Of a stretch of 64,000 bases of DNA, positions 27,615 through 37,319 are shown piece after piece; the first letter of the stretch is position 1, and the number at the start of each line of letters is the position of its first letter. The stretch spans positions 1 through 64,000 of the forward strand of contig JANWWZ010000004.1 of assembly GCA_025057115.1 (NCBI GenBank), in the 5' to 3' direction. A program made the translations under genes and the position numbers. The notes under the pieces were generated by a model that saw only the letters and a program-made list of their open reading frames with translations, had not been told where the DNA came from and did not search any database. This DNA comes from Bernardetiaceae bacterium. GTDB lineage: Bacteria > Bacteroidota > Bacteroidia > Cytophagales > Thermoflexibacteraceae.

Positions 27615-28968
27615 ATGCAAGCTGCATTTGTTTAATTTTTCTAAAAAAGCGAATAGCTAATAATACAGCTGCGCACATAAGCGAAAGTGCTAAACCAAGC
27701 CATATTCCATTGACTTGCATGCCTAACTTAAAACCCAGCAAATACGCCACCAACAGACCTACCAGTAAATAAGATACTAATGCAATCACAGTAGGTGCTT
27801 TTACATCTTGAATGCCCCTAAGTATGCCCATGCCTACTACTTGCGCTCCATCAAATACCTGAAAAAGAGCTACGTAAATTAACAACTGAGCTGCAATTTC
27901 CATCAGCGGTTTTGCATTCACATCATCAAGCTGAAAATACAACGAGGGCAGCTCATGCCTAAAAACTGCAATGCCAATTGCGCAAATACTCATATAAGCT
28001 ATGCCTAAGTGATAAGTAGCAACGGCTGCTTGCAAAATTGTACTTGGGCTTTTCTGACCCACTCCCTGTGCTACGCAAATAGATCCTGCTGAAGAAATAC
28101 CCTTGGCTATTGCAAAAGTGACAGTGGCAATATTAAGTGCTACCTGATGGGCTGCCAGTTGTGCAACGCCTAACCAGCCTACGATGATGGAAGCAAAAGC
28201 AAAAGCACCACTTTCAAATACTACCTGAAAGCCTGTAGGAAGACCTAATTGAAGGAGTTTTAAAGCATAATAGCGATGATAGCGCGTTGAAAATAACTTG
28301 TGCACGTAAGGAGCAAAGTCGGGCAAACTCCAGAGGCGCCATAGAATGGTTATAGTGGCAAAAAAACGCGCCACTAGTGAAGCAATGCCAGCGCCTATAA
28401 TCCCTAACTCTGGAAAACCCAATTTGCCAAAAATGAGCAGGTAATTAAAAATGATATTTAAAGCAGCAGCGATGAGATTAATGTACATGGGCTGGCTAGT
28501 TTGCCCGAGTCCTTCCATGAATTGCTTCACCACTTGGAAGACCATGACAAATGCAATGCTCAATCCAAGAATTTGCAAATAGGGCACTGCTAATGCCAAT
28601 ACCTCAGGACGTTGTCCAAAGTAATGGGCATAATTACTTATTGCAAGCGTAAAGGCACCAAGTATCATGCCCTCGACAGAAAAAATAATTAGTCCGTGAT
28701 AAAGCCATCTGCGGCATTGAGCTAAATTTCCTGCGGCATGAGCAGCCGCTACCAGCGGTGTAATGACCCATGTACTGGCTATTCCTAACATAACAAGAGT
28801 AACAAAAATAGCATTGGCAAACGTAGCCGCTGCCAGAGCCGAGCTACTGTGGTTGCCTAGCATGATACTATCGGAAAGTTCAATGAGAATGTGAGAAATC
28901 TGTCCTATGATAATGGGATAAGCTAAGGCAATAATTTTGCGATACTGCGGCAAGTATTGGCGTAGCAT
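27613..28968 (-). CDS. MATE family efflux transporter
   Basis: 451 residues, 12 hydrophobic segments in two six-helix halves. NorM-type motifs include ALAYPIIIGQISHILIELSD in part, DSIMLGNHSSSALAAATF, and in the second half QVVFESGAFAFASIIVGWLG in part. Exports organic cations or drugs using a Na+ or H+ gradient. Divergent from the TonB receptor at 29011; a minus-strand TAAATTTG lies 22 nt before the ATG. Confidence 0.94.
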   Translation of the reverse strand: MLRQYLPQYRKIIALAYPIIIGQISHILIELSDSIMLGNHSSSALAAATFANAIFVTLVMLGIASTWVITPLVAAAHAAGNLAQCRRWLYHGLIIFSVEGMILGAFTLAISNYAHYFGQRPEVLALAVPYLQILGLSIAFVMVFQVVKQFMEGLGQTSQPMYINLIAAALNIIFNYLLIFGKLGFPELGIIGAGIASLVARFFATITILWRLWSLPDFAPYVHKLFSTRYHRYYALKLLQLGLPTGFQVVFESGAFAFASIIVGWLGVAQLAAHQVALNIATVTFAIAKGISSAGSICVAQGVGQKSPSTILQAAVATYHLGIAYMSICAIGIAVFRHELPSLYFQLDDVNAKPLMEIAAQLLIYVALFQVFDGAQVVGMGILRGIQDVKAPTVIALVSYLLVGLLVAYLLGFKLGMQVNGIWLGLALSLMCAAVLLAIRFFRKIKQMQLA

Positions 28969-28990
28969 GTTTTTTTTACAAAATAAGGCG

Positions 28991-28998
28991 CAAATTTA
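28991..28998 (-). promoter_or_regulatory. Candidate -7 element (TAAATTTG) for the MATE gene
   Basis: TAnnTTTG match on the minus strand, 22 nt upstream of the ATG at 28968. Confidence 0.4.
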
Positions 28999-29010
28999 CC
29001 TGCTCTTGTA

Positions 29011-31425
29011 ATGTTTCGCCTTATGAAAAAGTTCTTCCTTTGGCTTTTGGCACTCTGTTCAATAGCTACTCCTTTAAATGCTCAAAGCATTCTCTTATTG
29101 GATCGGGTAGAACAAAATCCAGTAGTAGGAGCTTTAGTAACTAACTTGCAAAAGACTCGCCAGGCAATTAGCGATAGCAAAGGCAAAGTAAATTTAGAGG
29201 TGTTTGACGAAACAGATACTTTGCTCATTCGCCATGCAGGCTATTTAGAACAACGTTTTACTAAAGCTGAACTAATAGCCGCTGGCAAAGCGTTGCTGGC
29301 AGAAAAAGTAATCAACTTGCAAGAGGTCATCTTTTCAGCTAACAGATTTGCTCAAGCGCGCACAGCCGTGCCTAACAAAGTAGAAACCCTTGATCAACGC
29401 CAAATTTCTTTCTACAATCCTCAAACTTCAGGAGACTTGCTCAGGCAAAGCGGAAAAGTGTTTGTGCAAACTAGCCAAATGGGAGGTGGGAGTCCTGTTT
29501 TACGCGGTTTTGAGGCGAGCCGAATTTTACTGGTCATTGATGGGGTGCGGATGAATAATGCTATCTATCGCGCAGGGCATTTGCAAAATGTTATCACGAT
29601 TGACCCTAATGTATTGGAAAAAGTAGAAGTTGTTTTTGGACCAGGCTCGGTAATTTACGGAAGCGATGCCTTAGGTGGTGTTATGCACTTTTTTACTCGC
29701 AATCCTGAACTTGCCAAAGAAGGAAAATTTCAAGTCAAGGGGTCAGCATTTACGCGGATTGCTTCTGCCAATGGCGAGTGGACTGGCAATGCAATTGTAA
29801 ACTTAGCCATGAACCAATGGGCTTCCTTAACTAGCATTACCCACAAACATTTTGGTGAGCAACGCGCTGGCAGCAAATATCCACGCGGGTACGAAGGCAT
29901 ATGGGCGCGCAAGGTGTATCCTGTTTTTCTCAACGGACGCGATACGGCTTTAGCCAATCCCAATCCCAATTTGCAAAAGTGGTCGGGCTATTCTCAGTTG
30001 GACCTATTGCAAAAAATTGTTTTTCAACCTCACCACGACAATCGGTTTATGCTCAACCTGCAGTATTCTACTTCTTCAGAAATTCCTCGCACTGACCGCT
30101 ACGGTGAATACGACAATCGCGGTTTGCCGCGTTGGGCAGTGTGGGACTACGGTCCTCAAAAGCGTTTGTTAGCTTCTCTGCAGGCTGACTTCTTAGGAGA
30201 AACGGAATTTTACGACAAAGCCAGTGTAATTTTAGCATGGCAAAATGTCTTCGAAAGCCGCATCACACGCCGATTTAGCGCCTCCACGCGCACCCATAGG
30301 GAAGAAACTGTCAATGTATTTTCCCTCAATGCGGACATGATGAAAGACCTCAGCCAGCGCAACCAACTTCGCTACGGGCTAGAAATGACTCATAACGAGG
30401 TTCAATCCGTAGCCTATGGCATTAATGTGCGCAATGGCAACCGAACTGCTGCCAGTACGCGCTACCCCGATGGAGGAAGTCAAATGCAAAGTTTTGCGCT
30501 TTACCTGACTCATGCGTGGGATAAAAAAAGCCTGGTTTTTTCGCAAAGCCTTCGCTATCAATATGTGATGCTTGATGCTCGCTTCATAGAGCGCACTTTT
30601 TATCCTTTTCCGTTTGATTACATAGAACAGCGCAACAGTGCTTTCACAGGTAGCATAGGACTAACTTGGAATGCTGCCAATGGGTGGCGAGCAAGTGCCT
30701 TACTCTCTTCAGGGTTTCGCACCCCTAATGTAGATGACTTAGCCAAAGTGTTCGACTCCACCCCTGGCAATGTAATCTTGCCCAATCCCAGCATTAAACC
30801 TGAATACGTTTACAATGCTGAATGGACCATTTCCAAACACTTACAAGAGCGCCTTCTTGCCGAATTGACTGGTTTTCACACATGGTTTACTAATGCTTTA
30901 GTGGTTCGCAATGGGCAGTTTAATGGAAAGGATTCTGTAATGTACGACAATGTAAAAAGTCGTGTACAGATAATTACCAATGCCAACCGCGCTGTTGTGT
31001 ACGGATTTCAAGGCGCGTTAAAAGCTCACTTGACTGGTTGGCTATGGTTGCAATCCCATTTGACCTGGACCGGCGGATGGGTTACTACTGAAAGCGTTCC
31101 TTTGGATCATATCCCTCCCCTTTACGGGCAAACTCAGCTTACCGCCTTGCTTCGAAAGTGGCGCATAGAAGCTTGGACCCAGTACAACGGTTGGAAACGA
31201 CTCAAAGACTACAGTCCTTCTGGAGAAGATAATTTACAATATGCCACCCCCGACGGCATGCCAGCATGGATTACTTTTAACCTCCGAACGGCTTATCAGC
31301 TAAACAGTTGGATGCAATTGCAAGCAGGAGTTGAAAACCTCACTGACCGACATTACCGCATTTTTGCTTCGGGGATTAGTGCCCCAGGTAGAAATTTTTA
31401 CGCCACTTTGCGCGTTCATTTTTGA
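29011..31425 (+). CDS. TonB-dependent outer-membrane receptor, haem/haemoglobin-receptor type
   Basis: 804 residues. Signal peptide (KKFFLWLLALCSIATPLNAQ), a short carboxypeptidase-regulatory-like N-terminal domain (~30-110), then a plug (~115-240) with GGGSPVLRGFEASRILLVID in part, VRMNNAIYRAGHLQNVI and PGSVIYGSDALGG, which are signatures of the haem/haemoglobin/transferrin receptor family, and a 22-strand barrel ending in YATLRVHF. Ligand not proven. No haem-handling genes adjacent. An alternative start four codons in (MKKFF) is equally plausible. Confidence 0.9.
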   Translation: MFRLMKKFFLWLLALCSIATPLNAQSILLLDRVEQNPVVGALVTNLQKTRQAISDSKGKVNLEVFDETDTLLIRHAGYLEQRFTKAELIAAGKALLAEKVINLQEVIFSANRFAQARTAVPNKVETLDQRQISFYNPQTSGDLLRQSGKVFVQTSQMGGGSPVLRGFEASRILLVIDGVRMNNAIYRAGHLQNVITIDPNVLEKVEVVFGPGSVIYGSDALGGVMHFFTRNPELAKEGKFQVKGSAFTRIASANGEWTGNAIVNLAMNQWASLTSITHKHFGEQRAGSKYPRGYEGIWARKVYPVFLNGRDTALANPNPNLQKWSGYSQLDLLQKIVFQPHHDNRFMLNLQYSTSSEIPRTDRYGEYDNRGLPRWAVWDYGPQKRLLASLQADFLGETEFYDKASVILAWQNVFESRITRRFSASTRTHREETVNVFSLNADMMKDLSQRNQLRYGLEMTHNEVQSVAYGINVRNGNRTAASTRYPDGGSQMQSFALYLTHAWDKKSLVFSQSLRYQYVMLDARFIERTFYPFPFDYIEQRNSAFTGSIGLTWNAANGWRASALLSSGFRTPNVDDLAKVFDSTPGNVILPNPSIKPEYVYNAEWTISKHLQERLLAELTGFHTWFTNALVVRNGQFNGKDSVMYDNVKSRVQIITNANRAVVYGFQGALKAHLTGWLWLQSHLTWTGGWVTTESVPLDHIPPLYGQTQLTALLRKWRIEAWTQYNGWKRLKDYSPSGEDNLQYATPDGMPAWITFNLRTAYQLNSWMQLQAGVENLTDRHYRIFASGISAPGRNFYATLRVHF

Positions 31426-31471
31426 ACAACTAGTAAAGCGGCTTTTCTGGTGGCTGTTTTGCGGTACTGAG

Positions 31472-31675
31472 TTATTTAACTTCCTCGTAATCAATATATT
31501 CTCCTTCTGAAAAAGAACGGTTGGGCTTACTGAATTTATTAGGTCGGTGGATGATTATTTCGCTCTCAGGTTGAACAATGCGGTGCGCTCGGCGCATTAC
31601 TTTGACAATCCCTATCACAAAGCGCAACAAGAGATAAGCCAGAAGAAGAAGGAGTATAAAAGAAAATTTTACCAT
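31472..31675 (-). CDS. DUF4834 family small membrane protein
   Basis: 67 residues. One N-terminal membrane helix (FSFILLLLLAYLLLRFVIG), then a basic linker and the C-terminal EGEYIDYEEVK characteristic of this Bacteroidota family. Function unknown. It is divergent from tatA, to which the family is often linked. Confidence 0.8.
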   Translation of the reverse strand: MVKFSFILLLLLAYLLLRFVIGIVKVMRRAHRIVQPESEIIIHRPNKFSKPNRSFSEGEYIDYEEVK

Positions 31676-31751
31676 CGCTGAGCAAAGTAATAGACAAAGT
31701 TATTTACTCTTGGCTGACTTGGCAAAAGGAAGTGCTTAGTGCAAAAGTTTG

Positions 31752-31759
31752 TATATTTG
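31752..31759 (+). promoter_or_regulatory. Candidate -7 element (TATATTTG) for tatA
   Basis: TAnnTTTG match 24 nt upstream of the tatA ATG at 31784. Confidence 0.5.
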
Positions 31760-31783
31760 CTATCAAGTTATTTGCGTTTGAAT

Positions 31784-31990
31784 ATGTTAGAGAGCGTATT
31801 GGGATTTCTTGGGAACATGGGCGGACCAGAGATACTGCTCATTTTGTTTGTCATTTTGCTTTTCTTCGGCGCCAAAAAACTCCCTGAACTGGCTCGTGGA
31901 TTAGGCAGAGGTATTCGGGAGTTTAAGGAGGCTACTCGCGAAATCAGGGATGAAATTGAGCAAAGTGTGAAAGAAGAACCTAAGCGATAA
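31784..31990 (+). CDS. tatA: Sec-independent protein translocase subunit TatA/TatE
   Basis: 68 residues from the ATG at 31784 (MLESVLGFLGNMGGPEI); an upstream TTG/GTG-type extension lacks homology and overlaps the promoter box. Transmembrane helix LLILFVILLFFGAKKLPELA followed by the amphipathic helix GLGRGIREFKEATREI, the TatA hallmark. Forms the pore of the twin-arginine export system. No tatC in the window. Confidence 0.93.
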   Translation: MLESVLGFLGNMGGPEILLILFVILLFFGAKKLPELARGLGRGIREFKEATREIRDEIEQSVKEEPKR

Positions 31991-32029
31991 GGCTGTTTTA
32001 AGATAGCGATTCTTTCCAGCAAAGAGATT

Positions 32030-32037
32030 TAACTTTG
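32030..32037 (+). promoter_or_regulatory. Candidate -7 element (TAACTTTG) at the 5' end of gatA
   Basis: Exact TAnnTTTG match overlapping the longest possible gatA start (TTG 32035), implying that translation starts further in. Confidence 0.45.
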
Positions 32038-33492
32038 CAAGCCAAACCAACATTGCTAAAGTTGTATCGTTCATTTGCTGATGTTCGCCGAGCCTTGCAA
32101 GAGAGCAAGGTAAGTGTAGTTGCTCTACTCCAGCATTACCTTCATCAAGTTGCCCTACATAATAAGCAGCTCAATGCCTTTTTGCAAACTTATGACCAAG
32201 AAGCACTTGCCCAAGCTGAAGCCGTAGATCGCAAAATTGCGCTGGGAAAAGCAGGTCGGCTAGCGGGTATGGTGCTTGGTCTTAAGGATGTGATTTGCTA
32301 CCGAGATCATCCGCTGCAGGCAGCAAGTCGCATTTTGGAAGGTTTTCGCTCCCAGTTTTCTGCCACAGTAGTAGAAAGGCTCTTGGCAGAAGATGCCATT
32401 ATCATAGGGCGGCAAAATTGCGACGAGTTTGCTATGGGCTCTTCTAGTGAAAATTCGGCTTTTGGTCCAGTGCGCAATGCTTTAGATACTAGTCGGGTTC
32501 CAGGAGGCTCTTCAGGGGGATCGGCAGTGGCAGTTCAAGCAGGGATGTGCCTTGCTTCTTTAGGAACGGATACAGGGGGCTCAGTAAGGCAACCAGCCGC
32601 CTTTTGCGGACTGGTAGGACTAAAACCTACCTATGGAAGACTTTCTAGACACGGATTGCTAGCCTATGCTTCTTCTTTTGATTGCATTGGCACTCTCACT
32701 CATACAGTGGAGGATGCGGCTTTGTTGCTAGAGATCATGGCAGGTCCCGATGAGTTTGATAGCACAGCCTCAAGGCAGCCCGTTCCATCGTATAGTGCCT
32801 TGATTGGTCAAAAGCCTACTCACACTAAAGTTGCTTACCTCCGCCCAACGCTAGAGAGTCAGGGGGTAAGCGTTGCAGTTAAAGAAGCTATCCTCCGTGT
32901 CATCGAACTACTCAAAGCAGAAGGATTTACGGTAGAAGCGGTAGAATTCCCGTTGCTGGAATACATCTTGCCTACTTATTACATCCTCACCACTGCCGAA
33001 GCAAGTACTAACCTAGCAAGATATGACGGGGTGCGGTATGGCTATCGCAGTGCTGGTGCTACGGATGTAGAAAGCATGTATAAACTAACTCGCTCAGAAG
33101 GATTTGGCAAAGAAGTCCAAAGGCGAATTTTATTGGGCACTTTTGTGCTTAGTGCAAGTTATTACGACGCTTATTTCACTAAAGCCCAACGAGTTCGTCG
33201 GCTGATCATGGAACAGACGCGAGCCCTGTTTTCTTACTACGATTTTATTCTCTCTCCTACTTCCCCCACTACTGCTTTTAAGATAGGCGAGCTAGCCAAC
33301 GACCCTCTACAAATGTACTTGGCAGATATTTTTTCCGTACAAGCCAATGTAGCTGGTATTCCAGCTATTTCTATTCCTTGTGGAAAGGATAGTCAAGGTC
33401 TTCCCATAGGGCTACAAATCATGGCTGATTGGTTTGAAGAGACAAAAATGCTTACCCTAGCGCGCTTTTTAATGGAAAAATTAAGAACTTAA
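32035..33492 (+). CDS. gatA: Asp/Glu-tRNA amidotransferase subunit A
   Basis: Up to 485 residues. Amidase-signature fold with catalytic Lys84 (GLKDV), cis-Ser and Ser nucleophile in PGGSSGGSAVA and GTDTGGSVRQP, and GatA-specific SSSENSAFGPVRNALD and GLKPTYGRLSRHG. It converts Glu-tRNA(Gln)/Asp-tRNA(Asn) with GatB/GatC. The start is uncertain: no ATG exists near the N-terminus, the TTG at 32035 sits inside a TAACTTTG promoter box, and in-frame TTGs at 32053 and 32062 (the latter giving MYRSFADVRRAL) are better candidates. Confidence 0.93.
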   Translation: MQAKPTLLKLYRSFADVRRALQESKVSVVALLQHYLHQVALHNKQLNAFLQTYDQEALAQAEAVDRKIALGKAGRLAGMVLGLKDVICYRDHPLQAASRILEGFRSQFSATVVERLLAEDAIIIGRQNCDEFAMGSSSENSAFGPVRNALDTSRVPGGSSGGSAVAVQAGMCLASLGTDTGGSVRQPAAFCGLVGLKPTYGRLSRHGLLAYASSFDCIGTLTHTVEDAALLLEIMAGPDEFDSTASRQPVPSYSALIGQKPTHTKVAYLRPTLESQGVSVAVKEAILRVIELLKAEGFTVEAVEFPLLEYILPTYYILTTAEASTNLARYDGVRYGYRSAGATDVESMYKLTRSEGFGKEVQRRILLGTFVLSASYYDAYFTKAQRVRRLIMEQTRALFSYYDFILSPTSPTTAFKIGELANDPLQMYLADIFSVQANVAGIPAISIPCGKDSQGLPIGLQIMADWFEETKMLTLARFLMEKLRT

Positions 33493-33514
33493 CAGCGGTT
33501 TAGACCTTTTGCCT

Positions 33515-35143
33515 ATGCAAAACAACCTACAACCTTCGTGGCTATCGCGAAAGGGATGGATGATAGCGCTGTTAAATATTTTAACAATACCTGCCTTTTC
33601 TCAAGCTCCTGTTGCAAAAACGGATACGGTTGCCAAGCGCATCCATGACTCACTTTTAATAACGCAACACTACGAGGTGGCTCTTGCTCTTTTCCAACAA
33701 TTTATAGGATTGATTCACCCTGTGGAAATAGCCAATCCGCAGCAGGAATACGAAGGGCAAAATGCTATCTCTGATCTTGACAACGATCTGATTTTCAAGC
33801 CAATGCCTGACGTCATTCACTTTGAAGACGAAGATGTGATATATGACTACATTCCCCAGCCCGATGCTAATTTAATTGTCCAGCGTTTAACCTGCCTCAA
33901 TAGCTCTATTCCCTTGACTTTTAACCAACAAGTGCAAGAGTTTATCCACTACTTTACAGTTCGTCGCAGAGATTATACGATGCGGATGCTAGCTCGGAAA
34001 AATATTTATTTCCCAATTTTTGAAAAATATTTAGCCGAGTACCAACTTCCCGACGAGCTTAAATACTTGACCATCATAGAGTCTGCACTTAATCCGCGCG
34101 CTATTTCCCGAGCAGGAGCAGGAGGACTATGGCAGTTTATCCCTTCTACAGGGCGCATCTACGGACTGAAGCAAAATGCCTTCATCGATGAACGCTTTGA
34201 TCCTGAGAAATCTACTATTGCTGCTTGCAAGTATCTCAAATCGCTTTATAACTTTTTTGGACAAGACTGGGAACTTGCTTTAGCTGCTTACAATTGTGGG
34301 CCTGGAGTAGTGCAAAGGGCGATTCGCCGCTCAGGAGGCAAGTGTAACTTCTGGGAAATTTGGCATTTTTTGCCTAAAGAAACCCGCGCCTACGTGCCCA
34401 TTTTTACAGCTATCGTTTACACGATGAATTACGCCGAAGAACATAACCTTGTACAAGACCAACCTCATTTTGCCATTGATTACGACGTAATTAGCATTAA
34501 CAAATACGTTCCTTTGCGAAAAATTGCCGAAAAACTCAACGTATGTTTGGAAGACTTAGAAGAACTCAATCCTGAACTAAAACGCGGCATCGTACCTGGC
34601 AGTGTTCGAGAAGCGTATCCCTTGCGCGTTCCCGCTGATCGCATCGATGATTTTGCGGATTACTACGAGTGGATCGTAAGTCCTCAAGAATCTCCTTATG
34701 TTGCCACTGCTGCACCTTTAAAAGGAAAAACAAAACCGACCCTGCACAAGGTAAAACACGGAGAATCTTTAGCAAACATTGCAAAAAAATACGGACTTAA
34801 CATAGATGATTTGAAAAAATGGAACAACTTGCGTTCTGATTATGCTCCAGTAGGTAAAATCCTTCAATTGGTTCCGCCGGAAGCAGACAAAACCCCTTAT
34901 AGTTATTCTGCCTTTACGCTCTCTTCTCAGTCGTTAGCAGTAGGGAAAGTAAGTGCTAAAAACTCAAAAACATCGCAAAGACCAGCCACCGCTGGCAAAG
35001 CACAGGTGCATGTAGTAACCAGTGGCGATACACTCTGGGAAATTGCCAAGCGATACAATACCTCAGTTGAAAAACTCAGGCAACTAAATCGCATCAGGGG
35101 CAATCGCTTACAAATTGGGCAAAAAATTATTGTGAGAAATTAA
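33515..35143 (+). CDS. Lytic murein transglycosylase with LysM domains (MltD-like)
   Basis: 542 residues from the ATG at 33515. Signal-like N-terminus (GWMIALLNILTIPAFSQA), then an SLT domain (~170-320) with catalytic Glu in LTIIESALNPRAISRAGAGG in part, GLWQFIPSTGRIYGL, and ALAAYNCGPGVVQRA. Two C-terminal LysM modules (VKHGESLANIAKKYGLN and VTSGDTLWEIAKRYNTS) anchor it to peptidoglycan. Cleaves glycan strands in the periplasm. Starts 22 nt after gatA. Confidence 0.94.
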   Translation: MQNNLQPSWLSRKGWMIALLNILTIPAFSQAPVAKTDTVAKRIHDSLLITQHYEVALALFQQFIGLIHPVEIANPQQEYEGQNAISDLDNDLIFKPMPDVIHFEDEDVIYDYIPQPDANLIVQRLTCLNSSIPLTFNQQVQEFIHYFTVRRRDYTMRMLARKNIYFPIFEKYLAEYQLPDELKYLTIIESALNPRAISRAGAGGLWQFIPSTGRIYGLKQNAFIDERFDPEKSTIAACKYLKSLYNFFGQDWELALAAYNCGPGVVQRAIRRSGGKCNFWEIWHFLPKETRAYVPIFTAIVYTMNYAEEHNLVQDQPHFAIDYDVISINKYVPLRKIAEKLNVCLEDLEELNPELKRGIVPGSVREAYPLRVPADRIDDFADYYEWIVSPQESPYVATAAPLKGKTKPTLHKVKHGESLANIAKKYGLNIDDLKKWNNLRSDYAPVGKILQLVPPEADKTPYSYSAFTLSSQSLAVGKVSAKNSKTSQRPATAGKAQVHVVTSGDTLWEIAKRYNTSVEKLRQLNRIRGNRLQIGQKIIVRN

Positions 35144-35144
35144 A

Positions 35145-35186
35145 CCGCCTTCCAGATGGAGGAAGGTGGAACCACTTTCCAAGTGG
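35145..35186. terminator. Tandem hairpins between convergent genes
   Basis: CCGCCTTCC (35145-35153) pairs with GGAAGGTGG (35161-35169), and CCACTT (35172-35177) with AAGTGG (35181-35186). There is no T run, so a terminator role is uncertain; position between the stops of two convergent genes suggests 3'-end formation. Confidence 0.4.
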
Positions 35187-35201
35187 ACTTGTAAACTGCA
35201 A

Positions 35202-37319
35202 TCAAGGTAGGAGTGAAAGTTCTATTCCTTTGTCTTGGGAAGAAGAGTTAGGTAGTACAGCCATGCTCAAGCGATAGGAAGCAATGCCTTTTTGCACTAG
35301 ATAATTAACAATTGTAGTGGAACGCTTTTGACCTAGTTTTAAACTGCCGTCAGGGCATCTAACTTGTACTTTGATGTTGCCGTTTTCCAGCAAGAAAGTG
35401 CCAAGTTTATCTAAAATAGCCAGAGAAGAAGGACGCAATTGGTCGGAGCGAGGCTCAAACTCTATGACAGAAATTTGCCATACACTTTCGGCGGCAATGG
35501 GTTGAAGCCATACATTGTATTCTTCCTTTCCTATGTATTCTCCTAGTTGCCAGTGAGAAAAAAATCCCCGCGAAGAAACTTCGATAAAATACGCGTTGAT
35601 AGGCTTGTCTAGGTAGAAGTTAAATCTGCCTTGTGCATCTGTGGAAGTAAATTTCACGGTGCGAGTTGTTTCTAAATCTATTAGCCGAATAGTAGCGCGA
35701 AGCGGTTGTTTGTTTGTAGCATCTCTTACAAGCCCGTTGATAGCAAATATAACTTCAGCAGAAGTTTCACTTTTTGCTGGGTTGGTGGTATCTTTAGCAA
35801 TAATTTCTGCTTGCATGTTAAAATTTTTTACTACTGACTTAGCACTACCTTCGTGATGAAGGCGAAAAGTTTCTTGATATTGTATTTTGCCTTGCTGCCA
35901 AACGCGCAATTGCACTTCGGTTTCTGTGGGCAACTCTGTTTTATAATGACCTGTTGCATCAGTGCGCAGTTGAATAGTTTTTCCGTGGTAGGTAAATTGC
36001 ACGATTGCGTTAGCTATGGCTTGACCGTTCTTGCTGCTTATTTTGCCGTTTACTTGTATTTTAGAAAGAGGCATGAGAAAGTAGATGTCGTCTCCGCCTT
36101 TGCCTCCAGCTCGATTGGAAGCGAAAAATCCTCTTTCGTTGTAGATCTGTAGCCAGTAGTCATCGCTTGCTGAATTGATTGGGAAGCCGAGATTTTCAGG
36201 GGTGGTCCAGCGCTTTTTTACTGGATCATACTGAGTTTTGAAAAGGTCAAAGCCACCGATGTTTTTCCAACCTTTGGAGCTGAAGTAGAGGGTTTTGCTA
36301 TCATCGGCGAAAAATGGGGTATATTCGTCGCGGTTGGTATTGATTTCAGTAAGGGGAGAGGGAAAGCTCCATGTGCCATCTGCTTTAAGTTCGGTATAAA
36401 ACAGGTCCAAACTGCCCGACTCAGGGTTAAATGCAGAAAAAATGAGTTTCTTTCCCTGCTCATAAAGAGTAGCTGCCAGAGGTCGACTGGCTTCTCTAAA
36501 GGCTACCTTTAACTCGCGCAATGGCTGCCATCCCGTAGAGGTTGGTTGCACGATGTAGAGCTTGCCTGCCTTGAGCGAGAGCATAGCGCGTTCATTTTCA
36601 ACCCATTGTAAAAAAACGTACTCATTTTGCTCTTTTTCTGTGGTTACTTTTGTCCATTTGCCATCGGGTTGTTTTTGCACCAATAGCCAGCCCTCTTGTT
36701 CGTAATCAGTTTTTTTGTCTCCTTTTTTTCTACGCATAAACCAAAATCTTTGTCTATCAGGCAAACTGATGGGAATGCTTTCATGCACGGCCGTGTTGAT
36801 GCCTTGAGGACTTTCCACCACAAAAGGCGATGGATGAGAGGCTATTTCCGCTACATATTCGAGTTGAGTGAGCAAGTGAGAAGCATCTTGGAAAAATTTT
36901 TTATTTCCTTTTTCGGTCAAATAGCTATCGATAGCAGTTTTGCTCTCTTCAAATTTATGCGATAGGTAGGCACTTTTGCCCAACCAGTAGTAGTAGTCGT
37001 TCAAAAACACTGCTTGCCCTTTGGGAATCATCTTCAGGTATTCATAAGCGGTAGCAGGTTGCTGAAGGTGCAAGTAGCAGAGGGCTGCGTAATAGAGGGC
37101 TTGTTCATCCTGCCGATGTTGAGAGAGGATATTTTCCAAAATAAGAACAGCGTCTGCATATTGCTTGGCTTTGTAGGCACGCAAGGCTTCCTCAAAGGCG
37201 GGCAGCTTAGCTTGTGCTTGTAGAGGAACGGAATAGCAAAACAGGAAAAGGATACACACGCATTGCGCAAGCACTATTTGCCAACTTTTTTGACTTTGTA
37301 GCCTTGCTCGATTAACCAT
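35202..37319 (-). CDS. PD40/CarboxypepD_reg/OmpA-like envelope protein
   Basis: 705 residues from the ATG at 37319. Signal peptide with basic n-region (NRAR..QKSWQ) and hydrophobic core to ~38 (PLQAQA); TPR region (~45-150); WD40-like PD40 repeats (DEYTPFFADDSKTLYFSSKG in part, GFFASNRAGGKGGDDIYF); two carboxypeptidase-regulatory-like beta domains (~430-500, 530-600); C-terminal OmpA-like domain (~620-700) with a shortened peptidoglycan-binding loop (CPDGSLKLGQKRSTTIVNYL). The start overlaps the broken yciH by 46 nt. A GTG at 37274, overlapping the yciH stop as TAGTG, is an alternative but would lose the basic n-region. Confidence 0.85.
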   Translation of the reverse strand: MVNRARLQSQKSWQIVLAQCVCILFLFCYSVPLQAQAKLPAFEEALRAYKAKQYADAVLILENILSQHRQDEQALYYAALCYLHLQQPATAYEYLKMIPKGQAVFLNDYYYWLGKSAYLSHKFEESKTAIDSYLTEKGNKKFFQDASHLLTQLEYVAEIASHPSPFVVESPQGINTAVHESIPISLPDRQRFWFMRRKKGDKKTDYEQEGWLLVQKQPDGKWTKVTTEKEQNEYVFLQWVENERAMLSLKAGKLYIVQPTSTGWQPLRELKVAFREASRPLAATLYEQGKKLIFSAFNPESGSLDLFYTELKADGTWSFPSPLTEINTNRDEYTPFFADDSKTLYFSSKGWKNIGGFDLFKTQYDPVKKRWTTPENLGFPINSASDDYWLQIYNERGFFASNRAGGKGGDDIYFLMPLSKIQVNGKISSKNGQAIANAIVQFTYHGKTIQLRTDATGHYKTELPTETEVQLRVWQQGKIQYQETFRLHHEGSAKSVVKNFNMQAEIIAKDTTNPAKSETSAEVIFAINGLVRDATNKQPLRATIRLIDLETTRTVKFTSTDAQGRFNFYLDKPINAYFIEVSSRGFFSHWQLGEYIGKEEYNVWLQPIAAESVWQISVIEFEPRSDQLRPSSLAILDKLGTFLLENGNIKVQVRCPDGSLKLGQKRSTTIVNYLVQKGIASYRLSMAVLPNSSSQDKGIELSLLP

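Noticed and set aside
35202-37319. GTG at 37274 as the start of the OmpA-like gene
   Set aside because: It forms an attractive TAGTG coupling with the yciH stop, but the resulting signal peptide would have no basic n-region; the ATG at 37319 gives a normal one. Kept as an alternative.
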